A program made the translations under genes and the position numbers. From NCBI GenBank assembly GCA_964629885.1, contig CAZVRJ010000036.1, forward strand, positions 1 through 25,693: 25,693 nt of DNA. The letters are read 5' to 3'. This DNA is from CAYWCV01 sp964629885. GTDB taxonomy: Bacteria; Bacteroidota; Rhodothermia; Balneolales; CAYWCV01. This document shows positions 8,218-15,825 of the stretch, in pieces. The notes beneath the pieces were generated by a model that was not told the DNA's origin, did no database searches, and saw only the letters and a list, made by a program, of their open reading frames with translations. Within the stretch, counting starts at the first letter, position 1. Each line of letters starts with the position of its first letter.

Positions 8218-9753
8218 ATGTTGAATACACCTCACTCCCGAATCAAGAACATCCGAGAACTCAAGTCGTCCGGCTGGCTTTCCAGGCCAGTTAAGGAGGA
8301 AATGCGCGAGAATTTGATTCGAAAAATCAAACTTCGCGAACCGCTCTTCCCAGGAATTTACGGCTATGACAGCACGGTGATTCCTCAGCTTCGTCACGCT
8401 ATACTGGCTCGTCACGATATTTTGTTGCTTGGATTGAGGGGTCAGGCCAAAACGAGGCTTTTACGTAGTCTGGTCAATTTCCTTGATGAGTACATGCCCA
8501 TCATTGAGGGGTCGGAACTCAACGATGATCCTTACAATCCACTCTCGCCATACGGCAAGCAGCTTTTGGCTGAACATGGCGATAACACACCTGTTTCGTG
8601 GGTGCATCGCAGCAGCCGCTACGTGGAAAAGCTTGCTACCCCCGACACTACGGTTGCTGATCTAATCGGCGACATCGATCCCATCAAGGCTGCGACGAGA
8701 AAGCTCGACTTAAGCAGCGAGCATGTGATTCACTACGGACTAATTCCACGCAGCAACCGCGGACTGTTCGCCATCAATGAGCTGCCCGATCTGCAACCAC
8801 GCATCCAAGTTGCACTTCTGAATATCATGCAGGAAAGGGACATCCAAATACGTGGCTTCAATCTGCGATTTCCCCTCGACGTATGCTTGGTGTTCTCGGC
8901 CAACCCCGAAGATTACACCAATCGCGGAAACATCATCACCCCACTCAAAGACCGGATCGACGCGCAGATCATTACGCACTACCCAAAGGATATAGAGACA
9001 GGGATGCGCATCACAGAGCAGGAAGCGTGGATCCAGCGTGGCGAGTATTCCGACATCAAAGTGCCCTACTTCATTAAGCAGATTGTCGAACAGATCGCGA
9101 TCGAAGCACGCCAATCGGAGTACGTCGACCAAAAGAGCGGCGTCTCAGCTCGTCTCACGATTACCGTGATGGAGCACATCGTATCCGCTGCCGAAAATCG
9201 CATGCTGATGACAGGAGAGGAGAGTACCACCGTTCGCATATCGGACCTCTACCACGCAGTGCCGGCCATCACGGGCAAATTGGAACTGGTTTACGAAGGC
9301 GAGCAGGAGGGAGCTATACAAGTTGCAAGTCATCTGGTAGGTAAGGCGATAAACGCTACCTTTAAGACGTATTTCCCTGATCCGCAGAAAAAACAGAAGT
9401 CGAAATCTTCCTCCAAAGAGAGCTCATCGTCAGATGATGCGTACTCGAAAATCATCACCTGGTTCAGTAGGGGCAACACTGTAGAGCTGCCCGACGTGTT
9501 GGCATCGTCCGAGTATGGCAGTCGTCTCGATGCCATAGAAGGACTTGCTGAGCTCGTGGAAGCTCGGTTTGTGGGATCTGACACTGAGCGTCATGTGATG
9601 ATGGATTTCGTGATAGACGCGCTGCACCAAAATTCCATGCTGGGTAAAACTGACCTCGATGATGCACGTTCGTACAGCGATATGCTGGGTAGCATGCTCA
9701 CAAACCTGAGCTTTGACGACGATGACGACGATTTAGATCAGTACAATCGTTGA
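8218..9753 (+). CDS. AAA+ ATPase of the magnesium-chelatase subunit I type
   Basis: This 511-residue protein has an AAA+ core resembling Mg-chelatase subunit I and related MoxR-type remodelling ATPases. The Walker A loop is GLRGQAKT (72-79). The Walker B strand reads RGLFAINELPDLQPRIQ, with asparagine where aspartate is usual before the catalytic glutamate. The sensor-1 region is VFSANPEDYTNRGNIITPLKDR. A helical lid follows, then a charged serine/lysine-rich linker (about 390-405) and a helical C-terminal domain ending in an acidic tail of six aspartates. Such ATPases usually work with a von Willebrand A-domain partner; none is adjacent here. No chlorophyll genes are present, so a chelatase role is not implied. 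ATG 8218 is preferred; an in-frame GTG at 8158 would add 20 residues with no family resemblance. Confidence 0.8.
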   Translation: MLNTPHSRIKNIRELKSSGWLSRPVKEEMRENLIRKIKLREPLFPGIYGYDSTVIPQLRHAILARHDILLLGLRGQAKTRLLRSLVNFLDEYMPIIEGSELNDDPYNPLSPYGKQLLAEHGDNTPVSWVHRSSRYVEKLATPDTTVADLIGDIDPIKAATRKLDLSSEHVIHYGLIPRSNRGLFAINELPDLQPRIQVALLNIMQERDIQIRGFNLRFPLDVCLVFSANPEDYTNRGNIITPLKDRIDAQIITHYPKDIETGMRITEQEAWIQRGEYSDIKVPYFIKQIVEQIAIEARQSEYVDQKSGVSARLTITVMEHIVSAAENRMLMTGEESTTVRISDLYHAVPAITGKLELVYEGEQEGAIQVASHLVGKAINATFKTYFPDPQKKQKSKSSSKESSSSDDAYSKIITWFSRGNTVELPDVLASSEYGSRLDAIEGLAELVEARFVGSDTERHVMMDFVIDALHQNSMLGKTDLDDARSYSDMLGSMLTNLSFDDDDDDLDQYNR

Positions 9754-9843
9754 TTGTACCTCTTGAATGAGTATGAAATAAGTCGTAACTTAAAAGTCTA
9801 CCCCAAAAAAGAAATTTCAATATTCAGAACGCGGGCGTCGACC

Positions 9844-10056
9844 ATGAAAAAAGATATTCATCCAAAATACGAAGTGTTAACCGTTCAGCTTTCTGACGGC
9901 ACTGAGATCACAACACGCAGCACCATGAAGACCAAAGAAGGCGTGTACCGTGCTGAGGTTGACTCGCGCAACCACCCGTTCTACATCGGCGCAGAGCGCA
10001 TGATCTCGACAGCTGGTCGTGTTGACCGCTTCAATAAGCGCTACAACAAGGGTTGA
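9844..10056 (+). CDS. rpmE: Large ribosomal subunit protein bL31, zinc-site-less form
   Basis: The 70-residue product starts MKKDIHPKYE and ends GRVDRFNKRYNKG, both hallmarks of bL31, a late-assembling protein at the 50S central protuberance that bridges to the 30S subunit. The middle (LSDGTEITTRST, then SRNHPFYIG) has no cysteine at all, so this is the C-minus type that does not bind zinc. In many bacteria C-minus paralogues are induced on zinc limitation; whether a zinc-binding copy exists elsewhere in this genome is unknown. The ATG at 9844 matches the conserved N-terminus. An open frame reaching 9754 upstream is just leader. The 90-bp leader has no obvious hairpin. Its TGA overlaps the TTG start of the next gene. 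Confidence 0.95.
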   Translation: MKKDIHPKYEVLTVQLSDGTEITTRSTMKTKEGVYRAEVDSRNHPFYIGAERMISTAGRVDRFNKRYNKG

Positions 10057-10694
10057 TTCTCCACTCGTTCACGGTCAACCCCTTCGCCGAGAATACGTAT
10101 GTGCTCTCGAAAGGTGGCAAGGCACTGATCGTTGACCCTGGGTATTACTATCAGGCGGAAATCGACCGTCTAAACCAGTATTTGGCCGCATCAGATTTAA
10201 CCCCTGTGGCTGTGCTCCAGACCCACGCGCATATCGATCACATTATAGGAATTCCGGTTGTACTTAAGTTATGGCCGGAATTGCCTGTTTATATGCACTC
10301 CGACGAGAAGGAAAACTGGAGAAGAGTGCCAGAGACAGCCGCTCGATTCGGCTTCAAAATGGATCCTATTGCCGACGTAACTATCCCCTTCGATACACTC
10401 GGAAAAGTAGATTTGCACGGTTTTGAGATGGAGGTCCGCCACGTTCCGGGCCACGCCCCAGGGCACTTGGTTTTCTACTTCAAAGATGAGGGCACTCTCA
10501 TTGCAGGCGACACACTGTTTCAGGGAAGTATAGGCAGGACGGATCTTTACAAGGGTGATTTCGACACGCTTGAAGCAGCAATACGAACCCAGTTATATAC
10601 GCTGCCTGAGAACACAGTAGTTTATCCAGGACACGGATCACACACTACTATCGGAGAAGAAATGCGCTCCAATCCGTATGTCCAGCCAGCTTGA
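10053..10694 (+). CDS. Metallo-beta-lactamase-fold hydrolase (glyoxalase II-like)
   Basis: The 213-residue protein has the full metal-binding set: H58-A-H-I-D-H63 (HxHxDH), PGHAPGHLVF, AGDTLF with the bridging aspartate, and YPGHGSHTT. The chain length and the N-terminus ILHSFTVNPFAENTYVL match the compact hydroxyacylglutathione-hydrolase-like group. Members hydrolyse thioesters such as S-lactoylglutathione, but this small subgroup lacks the long substrate-binding C-terminal domain of true glyoxalase II, so the substrate is open. The start is TTG at 10053, overlapping the bL31 stop (TTGA). The homology begins exactly there and no ATG is available nearby, so translation is probably coupled to bL31. 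Confidence 0.88.
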   Translation: MILHSFTVNPFAENTYVLSKGGKALIVDPGYYYQAEIDRLNQYLAASDLTPVAVLQTHAHIDHIIGIPVVLKLWPELPVYMHSDEKENWRRVPETAARFGFKMDPIADVTIPFDTLGKVDLHGFEMEVRHVPGHAPGHLVFYFKDEGTLIAGDTLFQGSIGRTDLYKGDFDTLEAAIRTQLYTLPENTVVYPGHGSHTTIGEEMRSNPYVQPA

Positions 10695-11321
10695 TTAGTT
10701 TTTTGCAGACCTAAGCGACTCAATTTTGAGTCGGAAGTAATCTGCTTTCTCAGGTTTGCTTGCAATAAGCTGATCATACACCTGTGCTGCCTTTTCGAGC
10801 TCTCCATGACTTTCATAGATAGTTGCGAGAGTCTCCGTCGCGAAAACTTCCGTAACTGGCCCCTCGGTCACCATCGGCTCAGATTGACCACTTGCAGGTG
10901 TGGATCCATCATTCAAAACGATCTTACTGTTGTCGCCACTGCTGAGTCTTTCGATAAGTTCGTCAAGGCTTAACGTGCGATCGACAAAAAAGCCAGGCTT
11001 TTCACCCTCGTATACATCCACAGGAACAAACGCTTCAAATTTCTCAGGATGGTCTAAGTAATATGAGCTGAACATCAGAAGAGGACTCCCTGGCGAATAG
11101 AGTTTTGCCTTGATGGCATACTCAGTGGCAATCTTACGATTCCCAACTTCATGGTAAAACCAAGCAAGCAATATCGAACAAACTGGATCAAACTCTCTTT
11201 TCCGGAACTGATTTTCGAGCCGTTTGATTGCCTCTTGCGGTTCCCTCATGAAAAGATCGTTGTACGATGCGAGCGATGGGGGAAGCGGAAGCGGAAACGG
11301 CTGGAGTTCTTGGTTTTTTTC
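10695..11321 (-). CDS. TPR-containing protein of unknown function
   Basis: This cytoplasmic protein has about 208 residues from the preferred ATG at 11321 (MEKNQELQPF); an in-frame ATG at 11363 would add 14 residues. I see no signal peptide or membrane segment. The N-terminal half has helix pairs resembling tetratricopeptide repeats (EPQEAIKRLENQF, then AWFYHEVGNRKIATEYAIKAK). After a low-complexity linker, the C-terminal segment TETLATIYESHGELEKAAQVYDQLIASKPEKADYF is a clear TPR, of the kind found at the C-terminus of several Bacteroidota/Ignavibacteriota proteins. TPRs mediate protein contacts, and no partner is evident. The stop abuts the stop of the convergent hydrolase gene with no intergenic base. 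It probably forms a unit with the DUF1499 gene 59 bp upstream. Confidence 0.75.
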   Translation of the reverse strand, partial: EKNQELQPFPLPLPPSLASYNDLFMREPQEAIKRLENQFRKREFDPVCSILLAWFYHEVGNRKIATEYAIKAKLYSPGSPLLMFSSYYLDHPEKFEAFVPVDVYEGEKPGFFVDRTLSLDELIERLSSGDNSKIVLNDGSTPASGQSEPMVTEGPVTEVFATETLATIYESHGELEKAAQVYDQLIASKPEKADYFRLKIESLRSAKN

Positions 11322-11380
11322 CATCCCTGAAAATAGCGATTTGACAGGGAAAGAACATCCCAAATCTTGGAGTAGTTTGA

Positions 11381-11734
11381 TTAAGCCAGCTGTTTGAGCT
11401 TGCCGAAAAACCTGTTAACTCTTCGCTTGTTTACACCTAGGTCTGAGTCTCCCACTCTGCTGCTGCTCCTGATCCAAACTCTGCTCCCATCGGCGTTTGG
11501 CTCTACCCATATTTTGACATCATCGATAAAAAAGAATACCCTGAATTCTGCATTTATCTCATAATTTATGACAGACATCTTTATGGCGCCCATCGACTTG
11601 AGAGTCTGTTGAATTAATCCCAAACCTTTGTCGACACCCTCTCGTATATCTATGAAATCGATGTGGCAATTAGGGGTAGAGGGACAAGGTTCAAATGGCA
11701 GTTTGCTGCCTTTGAAATAAATTTCTTGCTTCAT
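11381..11734 (-). CDS. DUF1499 family protein
   Basis: The product has 117 residues from the preferred ATG at 11734; an upstream in-frame ATG at 11770 gives 129. The DUF1499 pattern is complete: PCPSTPNCHI near the N-terminus, a mid-chain strand with INAEFRVFFFIDDVKIWVEP, and the signature RIWVRS-like stretch here read VWIRSSSRVGDSDLGVNKRRV. The family's function is unknown. Members are often periplasmic or lipid-anchored, but this one shows no signal peptide. The gene lies divergent to the solenoid protein at 11825, with about 90 bp between, and upstream of the TPR gene on the same strand. Confidence 0.88.
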   Translation of the reverse strand: MKQEIYFKGSKLPFEPCPSTPNCHIDFIDIREGVDKGLGLIQQTLKSMGAIKMSVINYEINAEFRVFFFIDDVKIWVEPNADGSRVWIRSSSRVGDSDLGVNKRRVNRFFGKLKQLA

Positions 11735-11824
11735 GCAGCGTTTGGGATTTGGGTTGCATCTTATTGTCAAACTCGGTGATACGGTTCACATGCACATAAA
11801 CCATAATTGGAGAATTCTCATTCC

Positions 11825-13321
11825 ATGCAGACTATCATGCATTTATCATCAACAATGAGGGCAGTAGTATTTTTTGTGATTATATCAATGTTCTCGGGCT
11901 TTGGCAGTGTCATTGCTCAAACAGAGTCAGAAATGTACCCAGATCCAAAACCCTGCTGTGGCCTTTTATTGGGCGGTGGCGGTTTTGGAATCGGCTTAGG
12001 ACACGTGCAGGAAATGACGGGGCTCCGCTTTAATTGGCGCGACGACGGTCTCAGAAAAGTAAATGGCGTGAACGTCACTTTCTGGGTACCTCGGGAGAAT
12101 TACCTGTCGACAGTGAACGGCCTCAGTATTGGCTTGATTCCTGAAGCTGGCAGTATGAACGGCGTATCGCTGGGAGTACTGGGGGTGACGGGGAATAATA
12201 TCCACGGTTTTTCGATGGGCCTGCTTGGTGTTGGTGCCGTAGATGATATTCGTGGTGTATCGATCGGAGGACTCGGTGTCGGATCGAACAAGCGATTGAG
12301 TGGTATTAGCATAGCAGGATTCGGAGTTGGTGGCCGCGACTACATCAGAGGTATATCGTTATCTGGTGTGGGCATCGGTTCGGGTGGTCCAATAAGCGGA
12401 ATCAGTCTGGCTGGCGTTGGAATCGGAGCGGGTGGTGACATGAAAGGCATCAACATGGCAGGCATTGGTATAGGCTCCGGTGGCAAGATGACAGGTATAA
12501 ACGTAGCCGGAATTGGAATTGGTGCTGCCAATGGGATGTCAGGTATAAACGTAGCTAGCGTTGGAATAGGCACCGGTGGACCTATGACAGGTATCAACAT
12601 TGCAGGATTTGGCATGGGAGCAGACGGTTTGGCGGGTATAAATCTTGCCGGAATCGGTATTGGTGGAGGCGACTACATGACAGGAATATCGGCAGCCGGC
12701 ATTGGCTTGGGTAGTAGTGGACCTATTACTGGCGTAGCATTTGCGGGTATAGGGATGGGCGCAGGCAGTGGAATTACCGGTGTATCCCTGTCGGGCATCG
12801 GAACAGGATCGGGGGGCACCATGCGTGGAATTCACGCCGCTGGCATTGGGATCGGCTCACGCGAAATTGAGGGTGTGTCATGGGCTGGTATAGGCATCGG
12901 GTCGAGCAGCATAAGAGGTCTTGCGATGGCCGGAGTTGGGATTGGCAGCGCTGACTTTACAGGCATCGGATTGGCTGGTGTAGGTATAGGGGGAGCCAAC
13001 TTGAAGGGTGGATTTGCCGCACCTGTCATCATCGCCGACAATTTTCAAGGTCTAGCGCTTGCGCCAGCATTTTCGCACATCCACAACTTGAATGGTTTCG
13101 TAATTGGTCCTGTAAACCTTGTTCGCTGCGGTGGCAAGAAGATAGTCAACGACGATAATTTGATCCGTTGCGACGATACCATCAGTAATGGCATCCAAAT
13201 TGGATTGTATAACTACGCAAGAAGAATGGGCAAAGGCATGCAGTTTGGGTTGATCAACCATGTGCGTAGCAATCGTAAAGGGTTGCGAGTGCTGCCGGTC
13301 TTTAACCGTAAGTTTGAGTAA
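11825..13321 (+). CDS. Secreted glycine-rich 16-residue-repeat protein (LA_2272-like surface repeat family)
   Basis: This protein of about 498 residues has a Sec signal peptide (hydrophobic run AVVFFVIISMF, cleavage near VIAQ). From about residue 99 to 440 it is built of about 20 consecutive coils of 14-16 residues with the pattern G-[IV]-x-h-[AS]-G-[IVF]-G-[IM]-G-x-G-G-x-[MI]-x, for example GINMAGIGIGSGGKMT and GISLAGVGIGAGGDMK. About a dozen coils are exactly 16 residues (48 bp). The strict periodicity predicts a beta-solenoid. The ending (GIQIGLYNY, GMQFGLINH, GLRVLPVF) matches LA_2272-type surface repeat proteins of Bacteroidota and Leptospira, whose function is unknown. The start is uncertain: ATG 11825, with GGAG 12 bp upstream, is preferred; TTG 11807, ATG 11837 and ATG 11855 are alternatives. 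The ECF-sigma operon follows in the same direction. Confidence 0.8.
   Translation: MQTIMHLSSTMRAVVFFVIISMFSGFGSVIAQTESEMYPDPKPCCGLLLGGGGFGIGLGHVQEMTGLRFNWRDDGLRKVNGVNVTFWVPRENYLSTVNGLSIGLIPEAGSMNGVSLGVLGVTGNNIHGFSMGLLGVGAVDDIRGVSIGGLGVGSNKRLSGISIAGFGVGGRDYIRGISLSGVGIGSGGPISGISLAGVGIGAGGDMKGINMAGIGIGSGGKMTGINVAGIGIGAANGMSGINVASVGIGTGGPMTGINIAGFGMGADGLAGINLAGIGIGGGDYMTGISAAGIGLGSSGPITGVAFAGIGMGAGSGITGVSLSGIGTGSGGTMRGIHAAGIGIGSREIEGVSWAGIGIGSSSIRGLAMAGVGIGSADFTGIGLAGVGIGGANLKGGFAAPVIIADNFQGLALAPAFSHIHNLNGFVIGPVNLVRCGGKKIVNDDNLIRCDDTISNGIQIGLYNYARRMGKGMQFGLINHVRSNRKGLRVLPVFNRKFE
13309..13316 (+). promoter_or_regulatory. Possible -7 box TAAGTTTG for the ECF-sigma operon
   Basis: TAAGTTTG fits TAnnTTTG and lies inside the last codons of the solenoid gene, 33 bp before ATG 13350 and 78 bp before ATG 13395. 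A TTG occurs upstream with a 23-bp spacer, longer than the usual 19-20. ECF operons are often autoregulated from a different promoter type, so this is weak. Confidence 0.25.
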
Positions 13322-13394
13322 GTACTACATCCCCTAACTAAGCGCCTGAATGCAACCTGCATCACAACATAATACAGACAAACGCTCGACGACG

Positions 13395-13916
13395 ATGTCC
13401 GACCAGGACACCCGCGATGTGATGCGCGCACAGGGTGGCGACCAGCTAGCGTACAAAGCAATCTACGATCGTCACATGGCTGGGCTATTTCGTTTCTTGA
13501 CCCAGTTTTCGGATGACCGCGATCTCATAGCAGACTGGGTGCAGATGGCATTTATAAAGGCATTCCAAAATTTGGACCGATTTGAGGGAAGGGCAGCATT
13601 CAAAAGCTGGTTATTCAGAATCGCGCTTAATGAAATGAAGCAGACCTTCAGAAGTGCACATCGGGAACCAGAATATGTGGATGAAGATCAGCTTTACTCT
13701 TACTCCGACCAGCGCAGTTCTCCAGCCGACTGGATTACGCTTAAAGACAAGATTCGCCGACTGCCAGACCGGCAGCGTATCGTTTTCCTGATGTTTGAAA
13801 TCGAGGGCTTTTCGCACGCCGAAATTGCAAAAGTGCTCAACATAACCGAAAGCAGTTCAAGATCGATTTTGACCCGTGTCAAAATCCAACTTCGACAATC
13901 ATTGACAGATCTATGA
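13395..13916 (+). CDS. ECF-type RNA polymerase sigma factor
   Basis: The product has 173 residues from ATG 13395 (MSDQDTRDVMRAQGGD); ATG 13350 would add 15 non-conserved residues. Region 2 is seen as AYKAIYDRHMAGLFRFLTQF, then DLIADWVQMAFIKAFQNLDRFEGRAAFKSWLFRIALNE, the core- and -10-binding helices. Region 4 is IRRLPDRQRIVFLMFEIEGFSHAEIAKVLNITESSSRSILTRVK, the helix-turn-helix for the -35 element. Regions 1 and 3 are absent, as in the extracytoplasmic-function class. The stop overlaps the next start by four bases (ATGA), coupling it to a small membrane protein that may hold it inactive. The target regulon is unknown; the adjacent secreted proteins are natural candidates. Confidence 0.93.
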   Translation: MSDQDTRDVMRAQGGDQLAYKAIYDRHMAGLFRFLTQFSDDRDLIADWVQMAFIKAFQNLDRFEGRAAFKSWLFRIALNEMKQTFRSAHREPEYVDEDQLYSYSDQRSSPADWITLKDKIRRLPDRQRIVFLMFEIEGFSHAEIAKVLNITESSSRSILTRVKIQLRQSLTDL

Positions 13917-14401
13917 AAAATCCTTTTTACACAACCGACGAGCATCCATCAAGTTCGGAATCCGACATCATCTGGAATGCCATCGAACCCAACATTCCGA
14001 AGGTGACACGTCGATCTGCCGTAATCATCGATTGGCGCAGTTTTATCTACGGAAATGTGGCAGCTCTGATGATCCTCTTCTCGGGTATTGGTGTCTACAG
14101 TGTGGTAGGAACTGATACAGCGACTCGAGGCGACCGTATCGACCTGGCCTACGAACAAGCTATGAATACACTAGTTAGTGTGAGTCCAGAATTGCTTGAT
14201 GGTGCCCCAGAAGACAGGAAGGCTCGATTGGAAAACACCATCCTTGATATTGAGGATATCGACAGGGTCATAAATGAGATCCGCGACGACATGCTCATTA
14301 ATGGAACATCTGAAATCAAACAGAGACAGTTACGACAAATGTATGCCATGAAAATGGACTATCTCAAAGAACTTTTATTGAACGGGGAGGTTAATCTCTA
14401 A
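13913..14401 (+). CDS. Single-pass membrane protein, candidate anti-sigma factor
   Basis: This 162-residue protein has a cytoplasmic N-terminus of about 42 residues, one transmembrane helix (about 43-65, IYGNVAALMILFSGIGVYSVV) and a helical, charged periplasmic part with likely coiled-coil character (ILDIEDIDRVINEIRDDM, then RQLRQMYAMKMDYLKELL). The topology and the position immediately behind an ECF sigma gene, with a four-base overlap, fit an anti-sigma factor. It lacks the zinc-binding HxxxCxxC motif of the ZAS class and I recognise no named domain, so the role is inference. The next gene's ATG overlaps its TAA by one base (TAATG). Confidence 0.6.
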   Translation: MKNPFYTTDEHPSSSESDIIWNAIEPNIPKVTRRSAVIIDWRSFIYGNVAALMILFSGIGVYSVVGTDTATRGDRIDLAYEQAMNTLVSVSPELLDGAPEDRKARLENTILDIEDIDRVINEIRDDMLINGTSEIKQRQLRQMYAMKMDYLKELLLNGEVNL

Positions 14402-15825
14402 TGCGGTTTTACTCAAAATTTATCGCCATTTCATTTGCCAGTCTTTTGCTAGCTGGGCAAGCATCTGCGCAGCAAGAGGAACTAGTCACAGTAAGAGATA
14501 ATGGCACCCACATTTTACCCGCATCGAAGACGTTGACGGTGCGGAACATCCGCAGTATGAAATTGAATGTGGTTACCGGATCAGGACAGCAAATCTCATA
14601 TACAGCGAGCATTACTGCCAATAAAATGGGAATGGAACGTCACTTTGGTGACGGAAAGCTGAAATATTCGGTGGTTGACCAAGCGGGAATATTGGAATAT
14701 AAGCCCACACCGCAACCAGAACGCCGCGAAGAGAGCTGGCTTAAGTCGCTGTTTACCAAAGAGGTACGTTACGACGCAAAGGTCGATCGTGCTGAGATGA
14801 CGCTAACTGTACCCGACGATATATTGCTTACCATCAACAGTCAGTACTCCGATATATCTGTCGGTGGACTCAAACGGGCACTTAGTGTAGTTGGGCGTAA
14901 TGGGGCCGTGAATGTGAAAGATCATTTTGGCGATCTCCGGATTGACAATTTATTCGGGAATGTGAGCATCTCAAACATACGTGGCGATGCTCATGTCGCT
15001 AGCCGATCAAGCAGGGTCACAGCCGACAACATCGATGGAAGATTCGGTTTAACTGGGCAAAGCATCGATTTCAGGGGTACGAAACTGCTCTCAGGAGCCA
15101 GTATCGATAACCACCGGGGGAAGAATAACGTATCGGAGGCTGAAACGGAAATACGGATCAACTCGAACTATGGTGAAATTCAACTCTCGCAGGTGAATGG
15201 CATAGCGACCATAAGCAGTCAGTATCCGTCAAAGATACAAGTTGACCGAGTGGATGGCCTTCGAGCGAATATCGAGCGTGGCGAAATCAACATCAGTAAC
15301 TCGGGTGCGACCATAGGTGTGTCGGTGACTGGAAAATATGCGAAGGTAACTGGATCGGACATCAAAGGGTTCCTTACCATTGAGGGGGAGCGAAATACGA
15401 TAGATTTCTCCTCGGTAGATCGAGATGCTATGATTCGAAACACATATGGGTCGATAAAGCTTGATGGCGCCAAACAACAGGTAACGCTCACAGGGAACAA
15501 CAACACCATAACCTTGAGCAACATAACTGGCGACAGGGTTGATATCGATCAAAGCCGATCCACAATCAACGCGGAATTTCCTGGTGGAATCCGCAGACTT
15601 TCGATCACAAACAACAATGGCGACATCGAGTTAGGCTTAGGATCGAGTTTCGCGGGAAGGTACACATTACGGAACGAGGAAGGCCTCATTCAGCACAATC
15701 TTGGGACCAGTTTGTTTAGTGAACAAGTATCGACAGTACGTGAGGTAACTGGTGGTAATCCCAACTCCCAGAGTGAATTACGCATTGTGAACCGAAATGG
15801 AAAACTGATCGTCAAGAAGCAATGA
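14401..15825 (+). CDS. Secreted DUF4097-like beta-helix protein
   Basis: The product is 474 residues with a Sec signal peptide (about 1-23, LLLAGQASA). The N-terminal part (VRNIRSMKLNVVTGSGQQISY) and the long run of short beta-strands (INSQYSDISVGGLKR, VKDHFGDLRIDNLFGNVSISNIRGDAHV, INSNYGEIQLSQVNG, RNTYGSIKLDGAK, NNNGDIELGL) match the DUF4097/putative-adhesin type. There, each turn contributes a pattern like S.YGdI.l..v.G, stacking into a right-handed beta-helix. The molecular role of the family is unknown. It is third in an operon with an ECF sigma factor and a membrane protein, so it may be part of an envelope-stress or surface output. Its last 14 bp overlap the 3' end of the convergent LOG-family gene. 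Confidence 0.78.
   Translation: MRFYSKFIAISFASLLLAGQASAQQEELVTVRDNGTHILPASKTLTVRNIRSMKLNVVTGSGQQISYTASITANKMGMERHFGDGKLKYSVVDQAGILEYKPTPQPERREESWLKSLFTKEVRYDAKVDRAEMTLTVPDDILLTINSQYSDISVGGLKRALSVVGRNGAVNVKDHFGDLRIDNLFGNVSISNIRGDAHVASRSSRVTADNIDGRFGLTGQSIDFRGTKLLSGASIDNHRGKNNVSEAETEIRINSNYGEIQLSQVNGIATISSQYPSKIQVDRVDGLRANIERGEINISNSGATIGVSVTGKYAKVTGSDIKGFLTIEGERNTIDFSSVDRDAMIRNTYGSIKLDGAKQQVTLTGNNNTITLSNITGDRVDIDQSRSTINAEFPGGIRRLSITNNNGDIELGLGSSFAGRYTLRNEEGLIQHNLGTSLFSEQVSTVREVTGGNPNSQSELRIVNRNGKLIVKKQ

Noticed and set aside
9754..9843. An extended N-terminus for bL31 (frame open from 9754)
   Set aside because: The conserved MKKDIHPKY start is at 9844; the 30 extra residues resemble nothing in the family.
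12340..13041. Minus-strand proline-rich repetitive open frames (PIPTPA-type repeats)
   Set aside because: They mirror the 48-bp repeats of the glycine-rich solenoid gene on the plus strand; Gly-Ile codons read backwards give Pro/Ile repeats. The plus frame has a signal peptide and a family-like C-terminus.
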